A stretch of DNA of 64,000 nt from Thinopyrum elongatum (lineage: Eukaryota > Streptophyta > Magnoliopsida > Poales > Poaceae). Made by a program: the position numbers and the translations under genes. The notes under the pieces were generated by a model that saw only the letters and a list, made by a program, of their open reading frames with translations, was not told the DNA's origin and made no database searches. The stretch is taken from the NCBI GenBank assembly GCA_011799875.1, contig CM022302.1, positions 201,420,086 to 201,484,085 on the forward strand. The letters are read 5' to 3'. Shown here one piece after another: positions 34,552 through 47,100 of this stretch. The first letter of the stretch is position 1. Each line of letters starts with the position of its first letter.

Positions 34552-36744
34552 AGTGGGACGGTCAGGTGCTACTGCCACAGCACTTCTACATGGGATCGGA
34601 TGTCTACTACGGAAGGTGTTTACCAAGCTAGGCCAAAAGCCTAAGCTTGGAGGAGTACCTATTTACACCGACATTACATTCATGTTCACACATTTCATTT
34701 TAGTTGTCGGTGTCCACACTTTTTCATTGTATTATCCATCATAGATTTATTTTCTTGCTTTCTTCTAGTGTGTTTGAAAAACTTTGAGAAAATCCTAAAA
34801 TATTTCTTGCTTCTTTTTGGTTTTTCTTTCTAGGTTATATTAGTTGTAGTATTAAAAGAAAACCCAAAAAGATTTCTCATTTCTTCCGCTTGTTGGGAGT
34901 TTTCCCGTGTAAATAGTTTTTCTTATTTTTGTTTTTCTTTCATTTGCTTCCTTTCAAGAAAAACTAAAAAACTCCAAAAAAATATTTCAGTATGTTTCTC
35001 TGAAATTCTTTTATTTTTATTGAGTCATACCAAGGGGAAGACCACGATGAAAATTTTGAGTGGCTCTAATATGCATTATAGTTGATCTAACAAAGAGCCC
35101 ACATTATTTTTTCTTCTCCTCTGAATAAAATGTGGCAGATTCCAGCTTAGTCCATGACACTCTTGCACTATTATTATTTTCATATCATTCGGTCATTCAA
35201 GTGAAAGGCAATAATGACGATATTTGATGAAGTGATTGTGGCAGAGAAAAGCGGGTATGAACTCAACTTGTTTTTGTTTTTGTAAATATGTTTAACTCAA
35301 TATCCATGATTCGGCATGTTATGATTAAATATGTTTGCAATGATAATTAGAAATTATAGTTTCTCATGCCATGCTTAAGTAGCTAGGAGTGGAAAATGAT
35401 TTATCTTGGGTGTCAACATGCATTAAAATAATTGTGATGTAGTATGATGATATGGTATCCTCCTCTGAATGTTTCAAGTGGCTTGACTTGGTACATGTTC
35501 ACGCATGTAGTTGAATCAAAACCAACATAGCCTCACGATATTTATGTTCATGGTGTTTATATCCTACTCATGCTAGTATTCAATGTTGATTGTTCATAAT
35601 GCATGTTCATGACCGTTTTCGCTCTCTAGCTGGTCGCTTCTGAACCTATTTGCTAGCCTTCGCCTGTACTAAGTGGGAATTCTGCTTGTGCATCAAAATC
35701 ATTAAAACCAAAGTTATTCCAGATGAGTCTACTATATCTACCTATATGCAGTATTACCTTGCCGTTCCAAGTAAATTTGCATGTGCCACCTCTAAAATTT
35801 CAAATGAACATTTGTTTTGTGTGCCTGGACCGCTCAATGAGCGACAGGGGGTGGTCAGTATCTTCCACGCTAAGTGGGTTGTTCTCATGATGAGTGTTCA
35901 TTCACTCGTCCATGCACGAGAGGGGCTGGTAATAGGGATGCCCAGTCCCTAAATCAAAAATTGCAAATAATTAAACAAAACTCCCCCGAGACTGTTGTTG
36001 GTATGGAAGGCACCCGTGGATTCGGTTAGCCATGGCTTGTGTTTGATGGTGGAGGGGGAGTAAACTTTAGTTTTATTGCTTGGGAACTGCCGCTAATGTG
36101 TTTAGCATGGAAGATATTGAAAACTCTTGGTCGTAACGTTGACCGGACGGGTATGCCTCCCAAAATTATATTTATCTCTGATTTAAGCTTTGAGCTCTGG
36201 CACCTTTGCAAATCCCTGCTTCCCTCTGCGAAGGGCCTATCTATTTACTTTTATGTTATTTCACTTTTATGTTGAGTCATCACCTTCTCAGACAAGCACC
36301 AGACCTGAGAGCACTATTGTCATCCTCATGCATTGTGTATAGTTAATGTTGAATGCATCATGAATGGATCTCTTCTACCATGAATTACAATGTTTAGTCA
36401 CTGCTTGAACTTTGGAGGTGCTCTGCATTTATGTTTTGCGGTCTTAGAAAGGGCTAGCAAGATACCGCTGTTGTCATATTATATCATGATTGTTTTGATA
36501 AAGTGTTTGCATTTGAGATATCTTATTATTGCTCGCTAGCTGATTATGCCATTGATATGAGTTAATATAATTTCTAAGAGTTATTGCTTGCATGGTTAGT
36601 TATGATCTTTGCTGAAAACCTAGGTGCTATTTAAGCATATATATGTAAACAAGAACAAAAGAGTTCGTAAAAGTTTTTCTTTATCACTTTCAGTTTGTCA
36701 ACGGAATTGCTTGACGACAAGCAATGGGTTAAGCTTGAGGGAGT
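34552..36744 (+). other. 3' non-coding region and polypurine tract of element A
   Basis: This is AT-rich sequence between the deleted pol of A and its 3' LTR. It begins AGTGGGACGGTC after B, has the stretch CTAAGCTTGGAGGAG (34649-34663), and shows no frame above 100 codons that I can support. It ends with the polypurine tract AAGCTTGAGGGAGT (36731-36744) directly before the LTR start TGATATATC. Long 3' untranslated regions are usual in this type of grass gypsy element. Confidence 0.7.
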
Positions 36745-37019
36745 TGATATATCTCCATCGTATCTACTTTTCCTAATGCTTTTGCTCTTGTTTTGGACTC
36801 TAATTTGCATGATTTGAATGAAACTAACCCGGACTGACGATGTTTTCAGCAGAACTACCATGCTGTTGTTTTTGTGCAGAAATAAAAGTTCTCGGAATTG
36901 TATGAAACTATTTGGAGAATTATTTTGGAATAAATAAAAAATATTGGAACCAAGACCCACTGGAGGGGGGCCCAGCTGCCCACAAGGCACCAGGGCGCGC
37001 CACCCCCCTCTGGCGCGCT
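36745..37019 (+). repeat. 3' LTR of element A, first part
   Basis: It starts TGATATATCTCCATCG just after the polypurine tract and continues to TCTGGCGCGC, where element E is inserted. The remainder resumes at 48341. Confidence 0.85.
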
Positions 37020-40000
37020 GTGGCGCCCCGCCTGATTACCACTGTAGCCAGACGGTCGCCACGCATACCAGCCCAGGAAATCACTCTGGCATGCACGCTT
37101 ACAACAAGTATCATGTACATAGGCATTTCTATTCATGGATATATGAGTCTTACATGATATTTACAAAGGTGGTGGCGGCGGAAAAGCTCTATCTAGGGCA
37201 ACATGGTCTTGGTGCGGCTCCAATCCACAGGGATCTGACTGGGTTACTCTCCTAGCACGCGAACGCTCCGGCTCCTCGACGACGGACGACGGATCCTTAT
37301 GTGAACCTGGCCATGTTAAAGGCCGTTGAGTACTTTTGAATGTACTCGCAAGCAAACCAAACTAACATATACACCAAGCAATGCAATCCATGGCATTCTA
37401 GCATGCATTTGTTATTAGAGCAATATTAATTATCATGGCATAACATTCCTATCTAGCAATATTAATCATTATATTGTAACAGGATTATCCAATGTGATAC
37501 TACTAAAGTAAAGTAAAGCATGGCAAATAAATAATCCACACTCCGAACATTCTCATAATCCAATCCTGATCTGATCCAAGCCAAATCCAAGTCTGGTGGT
37601 CATCCGACCACTCATCTTATAGTCATCGCATGGCTAGCATATCATATCCCTGACATCATCTGATGTCTATGCATCTGTACTACAAGTCTGATAAACTTAC
37701 TCTCTTCCGGGTTGCCTTATAACCCTCAGAATACTCATGATCCACTGAGTACTTCAAGGCATAAGACGAGTTCTTCCATCATTATTATATTATTACGGTT
37801 GACCACCTAGTGAGGTCTGGACGGACTGTCCAATACCGTGGACGTGGCTTTTTGAATAGATTCTTACACTCTGCAGAGGTTGCGCACTTTACCCACACCA
37901 TGGAGCACCTGACCACGTGATCCCATTCAGGAGGACCAGTGTTGCTCCAACCAAACCTGGCTAACCCGTGAGTCCTCCACCGTACCACCGACAATCATAC
38001 CCTCCCAGGGTCATGTCCTGGGTGGCCCCTGTGTCACCTCGTGACACCTGCCACCGTCGTGGCCAACTAAACTGTCCCAATCAGGGACGCCGGCAAATAA
38101 CTCAACTAGGCTCACAAGGTTATCGTCGCCCACCGGGCCAGGGTAGCACGCACGCATAACCTTCCCTAATTGGTGGTACCTATAAAAGAGCACGCGATCA
38201 GACCAAGTTAAGGCCATCCCATACCGGCAAATGTGGTTGCACGGATAAGTCCGGACAGGTGACTCTGGATCAACCGACTAGGTTTAACTTTAGCCATCAT
38301 TTAGCAAGTATGGATATTCATCATGAATAACTTAACATGGTGGTAACTATGTAAGAGGTAACAACTGTGGAAACATAACAACCTATCTCCATATAATATC
38401 ACAATGAGTCATTAGTGCGATAATATGATGAGCAGTAGCAGGTAATGTAAAAGACAGTATCTAAATAGCAGGAGTTTAATTATTTCTAGCACCAGCTTAT
38501 TCATTAATTAAACACGCAGGAATAACACAGAGCAATGTTTTAGGGCATATATCAGATGGTCGGCTTGCCTGGGGGTCGAGGAATACTCCGGGAAGAAGTT
38601 TGGTGAAGCCGCGGAAGAATCGCCAGAAACCGTTCTCTCTCGGAGGGGCTGATAGAAGGGAAAGGGCAAAATGGTCATTTTCATAGTGTGGAAACATTAT
38701 GAAAATGGTACCATCGGAACGGGCTTGACGAACTAAAGACGTGAGCGTTGGATTCACCTGAATCGGAGTCACGAGTGAATAGATATGGCTGTCTGAAGTG
38801 AGAGGGACCTTTCTGTAAATAAAATATTTACTATCGGGTCCCTGACTGGTTTTTTCTGGAAAAAGAAAGACAGCACTGTGCAGCTGGGCCGGCTCAGGCC
38901 AAAAGTGGCCGGGGCCTGGGGCGCCAGCTAGGCCGCACAGCGGCTGCTGTTGCTTGGCCAGCCCACCCGCATCCCCCACTTGAAAAAAAAGGAGGGAGGG
39001 GAGGGTTGCTGACAAGGGGTCCCCGCTGGCAGGGTCTTCTTCCTCTCCCTGTCCCCGCGTGAAACAGAGGAGGCAGGGGAGGGGCTCGACGCTGGCGATG
39101 GTTCCCAGCGACTGCGGCCACTCCGGGCCAGGGCGAGGACGCCGGCAGACTCGCCGTGAAGCGTCGCGGCCAGGGAAGGTGGTGGGAGCGGCGGGGATCG
39201 ACTGTGGCGACGGCGGCGGTGGGTGGCAGTGGCGGACTCCAGCGATGGACCCGTCCAACTACGGCCACCCCCGGACAAGCAGAGGCCACCAGCAGGTCCG
39301 TGGGGACGTGCAGCGTCCGTCCAGGTGGTGCACGGCCGTCAGGAAGTCGCGGAACGGCGGTGCACCATGGAGGCAGAGGACGGCGGTGGCCGGACTTGGG
39401 GAAAGTGTGGCCCGAGGCACTCCGGCAAGGACTGGGGAAGATGGGGAGGTGCGTTGGAGTGGGGTGGAGCTGGTGGTGCTGTCAGGCGGGGGAGGGGAGA
39501 GCTAGGCTCGCCGGAATCAAGCCGGCAAGGCAGCGGCCATAGCGGCCATGAGAGGCGAGAGAGAGCTCCGGGGCTCGGGTGGAGAGGCTGGGGCGGTTGC
39601 TGGAGACGCAGGGGCTCAAGGGCACGCTATTTATAGCCGAGGGAGGGGCTAGGAAACGACGGCCGAAGCTTCGAGAGCTCGTCACCATGGCGGCGACCTA
39701 GCGGCGCATCTACATCGGCAGGGGTGGCCACGAGGTAGGGGACAAGGGGGAGAAGGCTCCAGAGGGTACACGTGTGCGGTGGGCAGCTCACCGGCGCTCG
39801 CGGACAAGCCGGAGCCCGCGGGAGCAAGCTCCCGAAGCCTCTGGCACACGATGCTCTGCCTTGGCGTGCACTGCACGCGGTCACCGCGTGGCCACGACAT
39901 TGCCACGCAACACTCGCAGCCAAACCATGTCTGGGGTTATCTACACACTTCGCTGAGTTGACCTATGAGTGTTTGGAGGGAAGTGGGGGCAAGAAATGAC

Positions 40001-41190
40001 AGATGAGAGCTCACGAGTGTTCTGACATGAAGGTGTTTGTAGAGATTTCTGGAGAGATCACTAAGTGAAATGATCTGGTTCTTGGCATGGAGCAATGATC
40101 TACCAAGGTGACTACCCTGGTAAATTTTGGGGCCATTTGGATAAGAATTGAGGACACTTGCTGTATAATGGACCCCACTTGTCAGAAATGAAGATGTTGA
40201 TGCTGTGCTCAAATGGCTGAATGAAATGAGATGCAATTTGGTGGGGAGTGATGATTTGAATATATGGAGATACTGGGAAAATTTCAGCTCATTTGGAACT
40301 GCCAAAGTGGTACTTCCTTCACATAGCTTTCAAATGGACAGAAACTTAGGAAAAATGCTGTGGGCGAATGGATAGAGGGATTGAGCTGGTTTTTGGTTTC
40401 CATGAGTGATTTATCAATGTTAATCACCATGAAAAATTACAGCTCAAATAGATCAAGGGTTCAAGCACTTCCTTTGCAAACTGAAAATCTAGACAGAATT
40501 TGCAAATGGATGTTGTGCTCAAAATTTGAACTATGGAACTTGGGTTCTTGATGGAAATGGTGAATATATGGATAGGAGAAGCTCCACAATTTATTTGGGA
40601 TTCTTCCTGGCTACCAAAATGGTAGTTCCTTTAGAAACAGCCCAAAATGCAATATTGGTATTAAATAGGAAAATGCAATTTCCCTTATTTAATTATGGCC
40701 AATATTTTTATGGGAGCTCAATATGATCACAAAGAATATCTCCACAAGTTTTCATGAACTTTGGAGATGGATAGATATTTTCCTGGATTTAATTCCCTTA
40801 ATTGGCAGGAAAAAGAATTAATTATAAATGAAAAATATTGCAAATGACTTGGCAATATTTTTGCATATCTAGGGTTTATAGACGTGGGATGATCACTGGG
40901 AGAAGTTTGGGAGTCAACAGATCAAAGGAAATTGGAGTTCCTTTGTAACGGAAGAGATTAGGGTTTCCCTTCCGGCAACTCGGAAGGTACGGTTTCGATG
41001 GCAAAACCCTGAGAATATATCTTGGGTGGCAAGGTTGGACTGGAGAGAATCTCTGGTTGGATAGGAAAGGCAAGGTTAAATGACCATCTTCATATACCCA
41101 AGAGCTAAAGAAATCCGATAACACCGAGAAAAAAGATGGGAGTCAAATCCCGCGAAGGAAAAAAACAGAAGTGAAAACCAGGGTGTTACA
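37020..41190 (-). repeat. 3' LTR of element E, 4.2 kb
   Basis: The plus strand starts TGTGGCGCCC and ends GGGTGTTACA. It has an AT-rich flank, then a GC-rich island (about 38880-39920) with a minus-strand TATA-like box near its middle, and an AT-rich end. Open frames in the island, such as 253 codons on the minus strand from 39258, are not kept in the other LTR and are not called genes. Confidence 0.9.
39627..39636 (-). promoter_or_regulatory. TATA-like box in the 3' LTR of element E
   Basis: The minus strand reads CTATAAATAG within a GC-rich island, the same as at 46773-46782 in the other LTR. Its orientation points along the element. In the 5' LTR copy it would place the transcription start about 2.6 kb before the LTR end. 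Confidence 0.5.
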
Positions 41191-41206
41191 AACCTACCCC
41201 CCTTAA
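41191..41206 (-). other. Polypurine tract of element E
   Basis: The minus strand reads TTAAGGGGGGTAGGTT directly before the LTR start TGTAACACCC. It shows that the left LTR is the 3' LTR. Confidence 0.75.
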
Positions 41207-44153
41207 GAAAATCTCGTCCTCAAGATTTCCGGGCTTACCTTCCAGTGAAGGGGGACTTACCTGTGTGCGACTTGGATCCATCAGCGGTCTTGTCTTCGTT
41301 GGTTCATTGACCTTTTAACTGCCTCTTCTGATGGATTGGGTATTGTCTTTGCACACAACTTTATTGAATCCTTCTCTTTCTTGTGAGGTGTACCTTTTGT
41401 CCTGGATAGTGGTTTTGCTGGGTGGGGTAGCGGGTAATACCAACAAACAGCTCGGTTTCCTTGGCCTGTAAGTGACTACTTCGGTTTCATTGCGATGCTT
41501 CGTACTCTGACTATCATGGGCAAGACATCCTCTGCTGGTACAAGGCTTACGTGTTCGTATGGCCTCGAGTGAGTGGAGGTGGCTTTCTTTTTGCCTTGTT
41601 AGAATGCTCAGTCTGGATGTGGTTCCATACTGCCATTTCCTTGTGTCTTAGGCATTCTGACTTTGTCCTTAGGTGATCCATAATTCAAAGAATAACATGA
41701 CCGAGCTATTGCTGCTATATCCTCAACTGAAATGTCGGGCATAATCACAAAGTAATCATAGGCAGTAATCTCTTACTCCAGTGATGTCATGATGTTTATG
41801 AGCTGTCGATGCTAATGTGCTTTGAGCCATTCTATCTGAATGTCTTGTTTCAAACTCTGTCGCTCGTGGAGATGGCTCTGTCATATATATAGCCTCTGTA
41901 GTCCTTGCTATGACCACTGAGCTGAACATAGTATGGCTATTATCCAGTGTATCTTTCAGAGCATATCCTCTTATCTTGGTTGATGGCCCGTATTTCGAAT
42001 GAGTATGACATGCTGGCGGCATTGTCGTGGCCGTATATGCAAGGGTCTGACAAGGGTTGGTAGTACCACTCCGTCTGTGGAGATGTATCTTGTTGACCGT
42101 CATGGAGGTTGTTTGTCCAGAACTTTTTTATTCTTGAGGATTCCTTTGATGGACCTGTGATGACCTGCCAACACGGCTCCTTGATTGTTTTCCCGATTTG
42201 TCGGGCTTGTTCTCACAACTTACTCTTGCATACCTCGTAAGGGTTGCTGTGCTCATATTCTTATTTCCAACATGGGGCCAATGTTTCTCTAAACACAGTC
42301 ATTCCCATGTATGAATGGCTCACATGAACTGGTCCACTGGACTGCATGCTCACAGCATATGCAGTGGTAGGACAAATCCTTTCATCATCACCGAGTTCTG
42401 AGGCGGACGGGTGTGTCTGGACTAGTTTGTGCTCCTGACAAGATTGTCGTGGGCACAATGGTGTGTTGAAGAAGGATGAATTCCTTATGCTCGAAGCTTC
42501 TGCCAGGGTAGCGTGTTGTAGAAGGCTGGGTGTCGTACCTCAGAAGTTTTCCCTCATGTGTCTTGCTGAGGAAGGTCATGTGCCTTATGCTGGAAGCTTT
42601 CCGTGGTAGCACGCTGTGGAAGATGGGGGTGTCGTACCCCAGAAGATTCTTGCACCAAGTAACGTACCGAGGAAGATTGACAGTCTGGTGTCGTAAGCTC
42701 TTCTCCCGATAGCTTGTGGAGGAAGGCGGGGTTCCTTATACCAGAAGCCTTTCACTATGTACACAGTCAGATCTATGGCCGATTCTGGCTTCCTCCCGAA
42801 GTATCCGGAATTTACCCATAGTGGAGCCAAACTTGGTATAGGCCATACCTTGACTGTAAATATTCTGTTGTCATGCACACCGCCTGTCCTTTTGCTGGTC
42901 TGATCATTACTGCTGTAAAGGTTGCACGACTGACGCATGCCTCATGTTGATAATTAATCCGGAATTCCATATGTCACCGGTAATAAGCAGTTGACGGATA
43001 ATTCCATTTGGTTCAGCTGAGCTTCCAAGCATGTGAAGTTCTCATTGATCCTGGGCAACCGCGAACTTATCCATATTCCTTGCAGACCTTGTCACAGTGC
43101 CCAGAAAATTTTGCATTTGCATCGGTGAATTCCAAAATATGCTTTGCAATTTGTACCAACGTACCGAAATTTTGTTGCTGCTCTTGTCACATTCACATTC
43201 TCGAAAAATGTCTTCGGTGGGTAATAAATGATTCTTGAGTCCGTTGAGAAAAGACCCAGTTCACCTCAGTGACTGAAACAATCCTTGCATCGCGGACGGA
43301 ATAATTTGTCCTTACTGGTGTCCATTCCTAATAGCTTATCTGCCTGTTATTCAGGCGTGATTTGCATTGAGGCAAACTCCCTCAGGTATATTCTGGCCTT
43401 GTGTGTAGCGTGCAGATTCTGCTTCTGGCCCATTCTTCATTTCTGACAGATCCGGTGTTGCCATTCTGAATATCAGGTAGTCGGCTGGGCTTGACTCTTG
43501 CTGAATTTGGATTATTGGGCATTATCCAATTGTATGTTGGTCTTCTTGACGGAACTTGCGGATGGATCCAGTCGAAGCGAAGAAACGAAACCGACAAAAG
43601 AAACAAAAACCGCGAAAACCAAAAAGCAAATAAAGCTCAAATTTTGCGGACCTTACACACGTGGCCGAGGATCCACTAGTATAACTAGCATAGCGCACTC
43701 GATGCACCTCTAAGGATTTAGAAGCGAAACCACACAATGCTCCTGGTAGCACTGGTGTCAGGCTCCTACTACTTCCTTAGGTAACATCCCACTCGATGCA
43801 TGACCATAGCCAAAATGGCTTAGTCAACGATCCTACGGTTGTTGGGGAAAAGATGGAATTTATAGGCGTTTCCCAAAGGAAACTAGAGTTAAGAAGAGAA
43901 ATGTCATGGCTAGCAAGCAAGGTAAGGATATCTGGTTGACCTAGGAGTTCAAGGCTCACGGGTCGTTGCCTGGTGCGAACATTTCACACCGGAGGCAAAG
44001 GCCACGAGAGCTAGGTCTGATGGAGCCAAAGACCTATGGGGTTGCCTTATGATCAATAGTAGCCGTGCCTGCTTGGCAAAGATGGTTGAAATCCATCTGG
44101 GCTTTCTACAGAGCACAAGACAATGAAGTCTGGCTAGGGTAACCTATAGTCAA
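41207..44153 (-). other. Non-coding internal domain of element E
   Basis: This is 2.9 kb between the polypurine tract and the primer site. The longest frames are about 115 codons and show no retroelement motif. At about 42465-42760 there is an imperfect repeat of words such as GAAGCTTTC, GTAGC, GTGGAAGA and GGTGTCGTACC, roughly 60-80 bp apart. In known elements of this class the internal domain is conserved as RNA rather than protein, but I cannot judge conservation from one copy. Confidence 0.7.
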
Positions 44154-44171
44154 CCTGGCTCTAATACCATC
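44154..44171 (-). other. Primer-binding site of element E
   Basis: The minus strand reads TGGTATTAGAGAGCCAGG, resembling the initiator-Met tRNA site TGGTATCAGAGC with one substitution and a two-base insertion. It lies five bases after the end of the 5' LTR. Confidence 0.65.
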
Positions 44172-44176
44172 TGTTG

Positions 44177-47100
44177 TGGTGCCCCACCTGATTACCACTG
44201 TAGCCAAACGGTCGCCACGCATACCAGCCCAGGAAATCAATCTGGCATGCGCGCTTACAACAAGTATCATGAACACAGGCATTTCTATTAATGGATATAT
44301 GAGTCTTACATGATATTTACAAAGGTGGTGGCAGCGGAAAAGCTCTATCTAGGGCAGCATGGTCTTGGTGCGGCTCCAATCCACAGGGATCTGACTGGGT
44401 TACTCTCCTAGCACGCGAATGCTCCGGCTCCTCAATGACGGACGACGGATCCTTATGTGAACCTGGCCACGTTAAAGGCCGCTGAGTACTTTTGAATGTA
44501 CTCGCAAGCAAACCAAACTAACATATACACCAAGCAATGCAATCCATGGCATTCAAGCATGCATTTGTTATTAGAGCAATATTAATTATCATGGCATAAC
44601 ATTCCTATCTAGCAATATTAATCATTATATTGTAACAGGATTATCCAATGTGATACTACTAAAGTAAAGTAAAGCATGGCAAGTAAATAATCCATACTCC
44701 GAACATTCTCATAATCCAATCCTAATCTGATCCAAGTCAAATCCAAGTCTGGTGGTCATCTGACCACTCATCTTATAGTCATCGCATGGCTAGCATATCA
44801 TATCCCTAACATCATCTGATGTCTATGCATCTGCACTACAAGTCTGATAAACTTACTCTCTTCCGGGTTGCCTTACAACCCTCACAATACTCATGATCCA
44901 CTGAGTACTTCAGGGCATAAGACAAGTTCTTCCATCATTATTATATTATTACGGTTGACCACCTAGTGAGGTCTGGACGGACTGTCCAATACCGTGGACG
45001 CGGCTATTTGAATAGATTCTTACACTCTGTAGAGGTTGCGCACTTTACCCACACCATGGAGCACCTGACCTCGTGATCCCATTCGGGTGGACCAGTGTTG
45101 CTCGAACCAAACCTGCCTAACCCGTGACTCCTCCATCGTACCACCGACAATCATACCCTCCCAGGGTCATGTCCTGGGTGGCCCCTGTGTCACCTCGTGA
45201 CAGCTGCCACCGTCGTGGCCAACTAAACTGTCCCAAATGGGGACGCCGGCAAATAACTCAACTGGGCTCACAAGGTTATCGTCGCCCACCGGGCCAAGGT
45301 AGTACGCACGCATAACCTTCCCTAATTGGTGGTACCGATAAAAGAGCACGCGACCAGACCAAGTTAAGGCCGTCCCATACCGGCAAATGTGGTTGCACGG
45401 ATAAGTCCGGACAGGTGACTCTGGATCAACCAACTAGGTTTAACTTTAGCCATCATTTAGCAAGTATGGATATTCATCATGAATAACTTAACATGGTGGT
45501 AACTATGTAAGAGGTAACAACTGTGGAAACATAACAACCTATCTCCATATAATATCACAATGAGTCATTAGTGCGATAATATGATGAGCAGTAGCAGGTA
45601 ATGTAAAAGACAGTATCTAAATAGCAAGAGTTTAATTATTTCTAGCACCAACATATTCATTAATTAAACACGCAGGAATAACACAGAGCAATGTTTTAGG
45701 GCATATATCAGATGGTCGGCTTGCCTGGGGGTCGAGGAATACTCCGGGAAGAAGTGTGGTGAAGCCGCGGAAGAATCGCCAGAAACCGTTCTCTCTCGGA
45801 GGGGCAAATAGAAGGGCAAGGGCAAATGGTCATTTTCATAGTGTGGAAACATTATGAAAATGGTACCATCGGAACGGGCTTGACGAACTGAAGACGTGAG
45901 CGTTGGATTCACCTGAATCGGAGTCACGAGTGAAAAGATATGGCTGTCTGAAGTGGGAGGGACCTTTCTATAAATAAAAAATTTACTATCGGGTCCCTGA
46001 CTGGTTTTTTCTGGAAAAAGAAAGACAGCACTGTGCAGCTGGGCCTGCTCGGGCCAAAAGTGGCCGAGGCCTGGGGTGCCAGCTAGGCCGCACAGCGGCT
46101 GCTGTTGCTGGGCCGGCCCACCCGCATCCCCCACTTGAAACAAAAGGAGGGAGGGGAGGGTTGCTGACAAGGGGGCCCCGCTGGCAGGGTCTTCTTCCTC
46201 TCCCTGTCCCCGCGTGAAACAGAGGAGGCAGGGGAGGGGCTCGACGCCGGCGATGGTTCCCAGCGACTCCGGCCACTCCGGGCCAGGGCGAGGACGCCGG
46301 CAGACTCGCCGTGAAGCGCCGCGACCAGGGAAGGTGGTGGGAGCGGCGAGGATCGACTGTGGCGACGGCGACGGTGGGTGGCAGTGGCGGACTCCGGCGA
46401 TGGACCCGGCCAACTACGGCCACCCCCGGACGAGCGGAGGCCACCGACAGGTCCGTGGGAACGTGCAATATCCGTCCAGGAGGTGCACGGCCGTCAGGAA
46501 GGCGCGGAACGGCGGCGCACCATTGAGGCAGAGGACGGCAGTGGCCGGACTTGGGGAAAGCATGGCCCGAGGCACTCCGGCGAGGACTAGGGAAGATGGG
46601 GAGGTGCGTCGAAGTGGGGTGGAGCTGGTGGTGTTGTCAGGCGGGGGAGGGGAGAGCTAGGCTCGCCGGAATCAAGCCGGCAAGGCGGCGGCCATGAGAG
46701 GGGAGAGAGAGCTCCGGGGCTCGGGTGGAGAGGCTGGGGCAGTTGCTGGAGACGCAGAGGCTCGAGGGCACGCTATTTATAGCCAAGGGAGGGGCTAGGC
46801 GACGACGGCCAGAGCTTCGAGAGCTCGTCACCGTGGCGGCAACCTAGCGGCACATCTACGTCGGCAGGGGCAGCCACGAGCTAGGGGACAAGGGGGAGAA
46901 GGCTCCAGAGGGCACACGTGTGCGGTGGGTAGCTCGCCGGCGCTCGCGGACAAGCCGGAGCCCGCGGGAGCGAGCTCCCGAAGCCTCTGGCATGCGGTGC
47001 TCTGCCTTGGCGTGCACTGCACGCGGTCACCGTGTGGCCACGGCGTTGCCACGCCGCACTCGCAGCCAAACCATGTCTTGGGTTATCTACACACTTCGCT

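Noticed and set aside
34552..36744. Possible gene in the AT-rich stretch, with a frame of 100 codons at 35650
   Set aside because: The position between the deleted pol and the polypurine tract of A, the AT-rich composition and the lack of motifs mark it as element 3' non-coding DNA.
38497..39258. Minus-strand frame of 253 codons in the left LTR of element E, with a 249-codon partner at 45664-46413
   Set aside because: The two copies diverge through frameshifts near their ends, the composition follows the GC-rich island, and no domain is recognisable. It is a chance open frame in LTR DNA.
3183..44171. tRNA-like matches at primer-binding sites
   Set aside because: They are 14-19-base matches to tRNA 3' ends next to LTRs. 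There is no cloverleaf around them, so they are primer sites and not tRNA genes.
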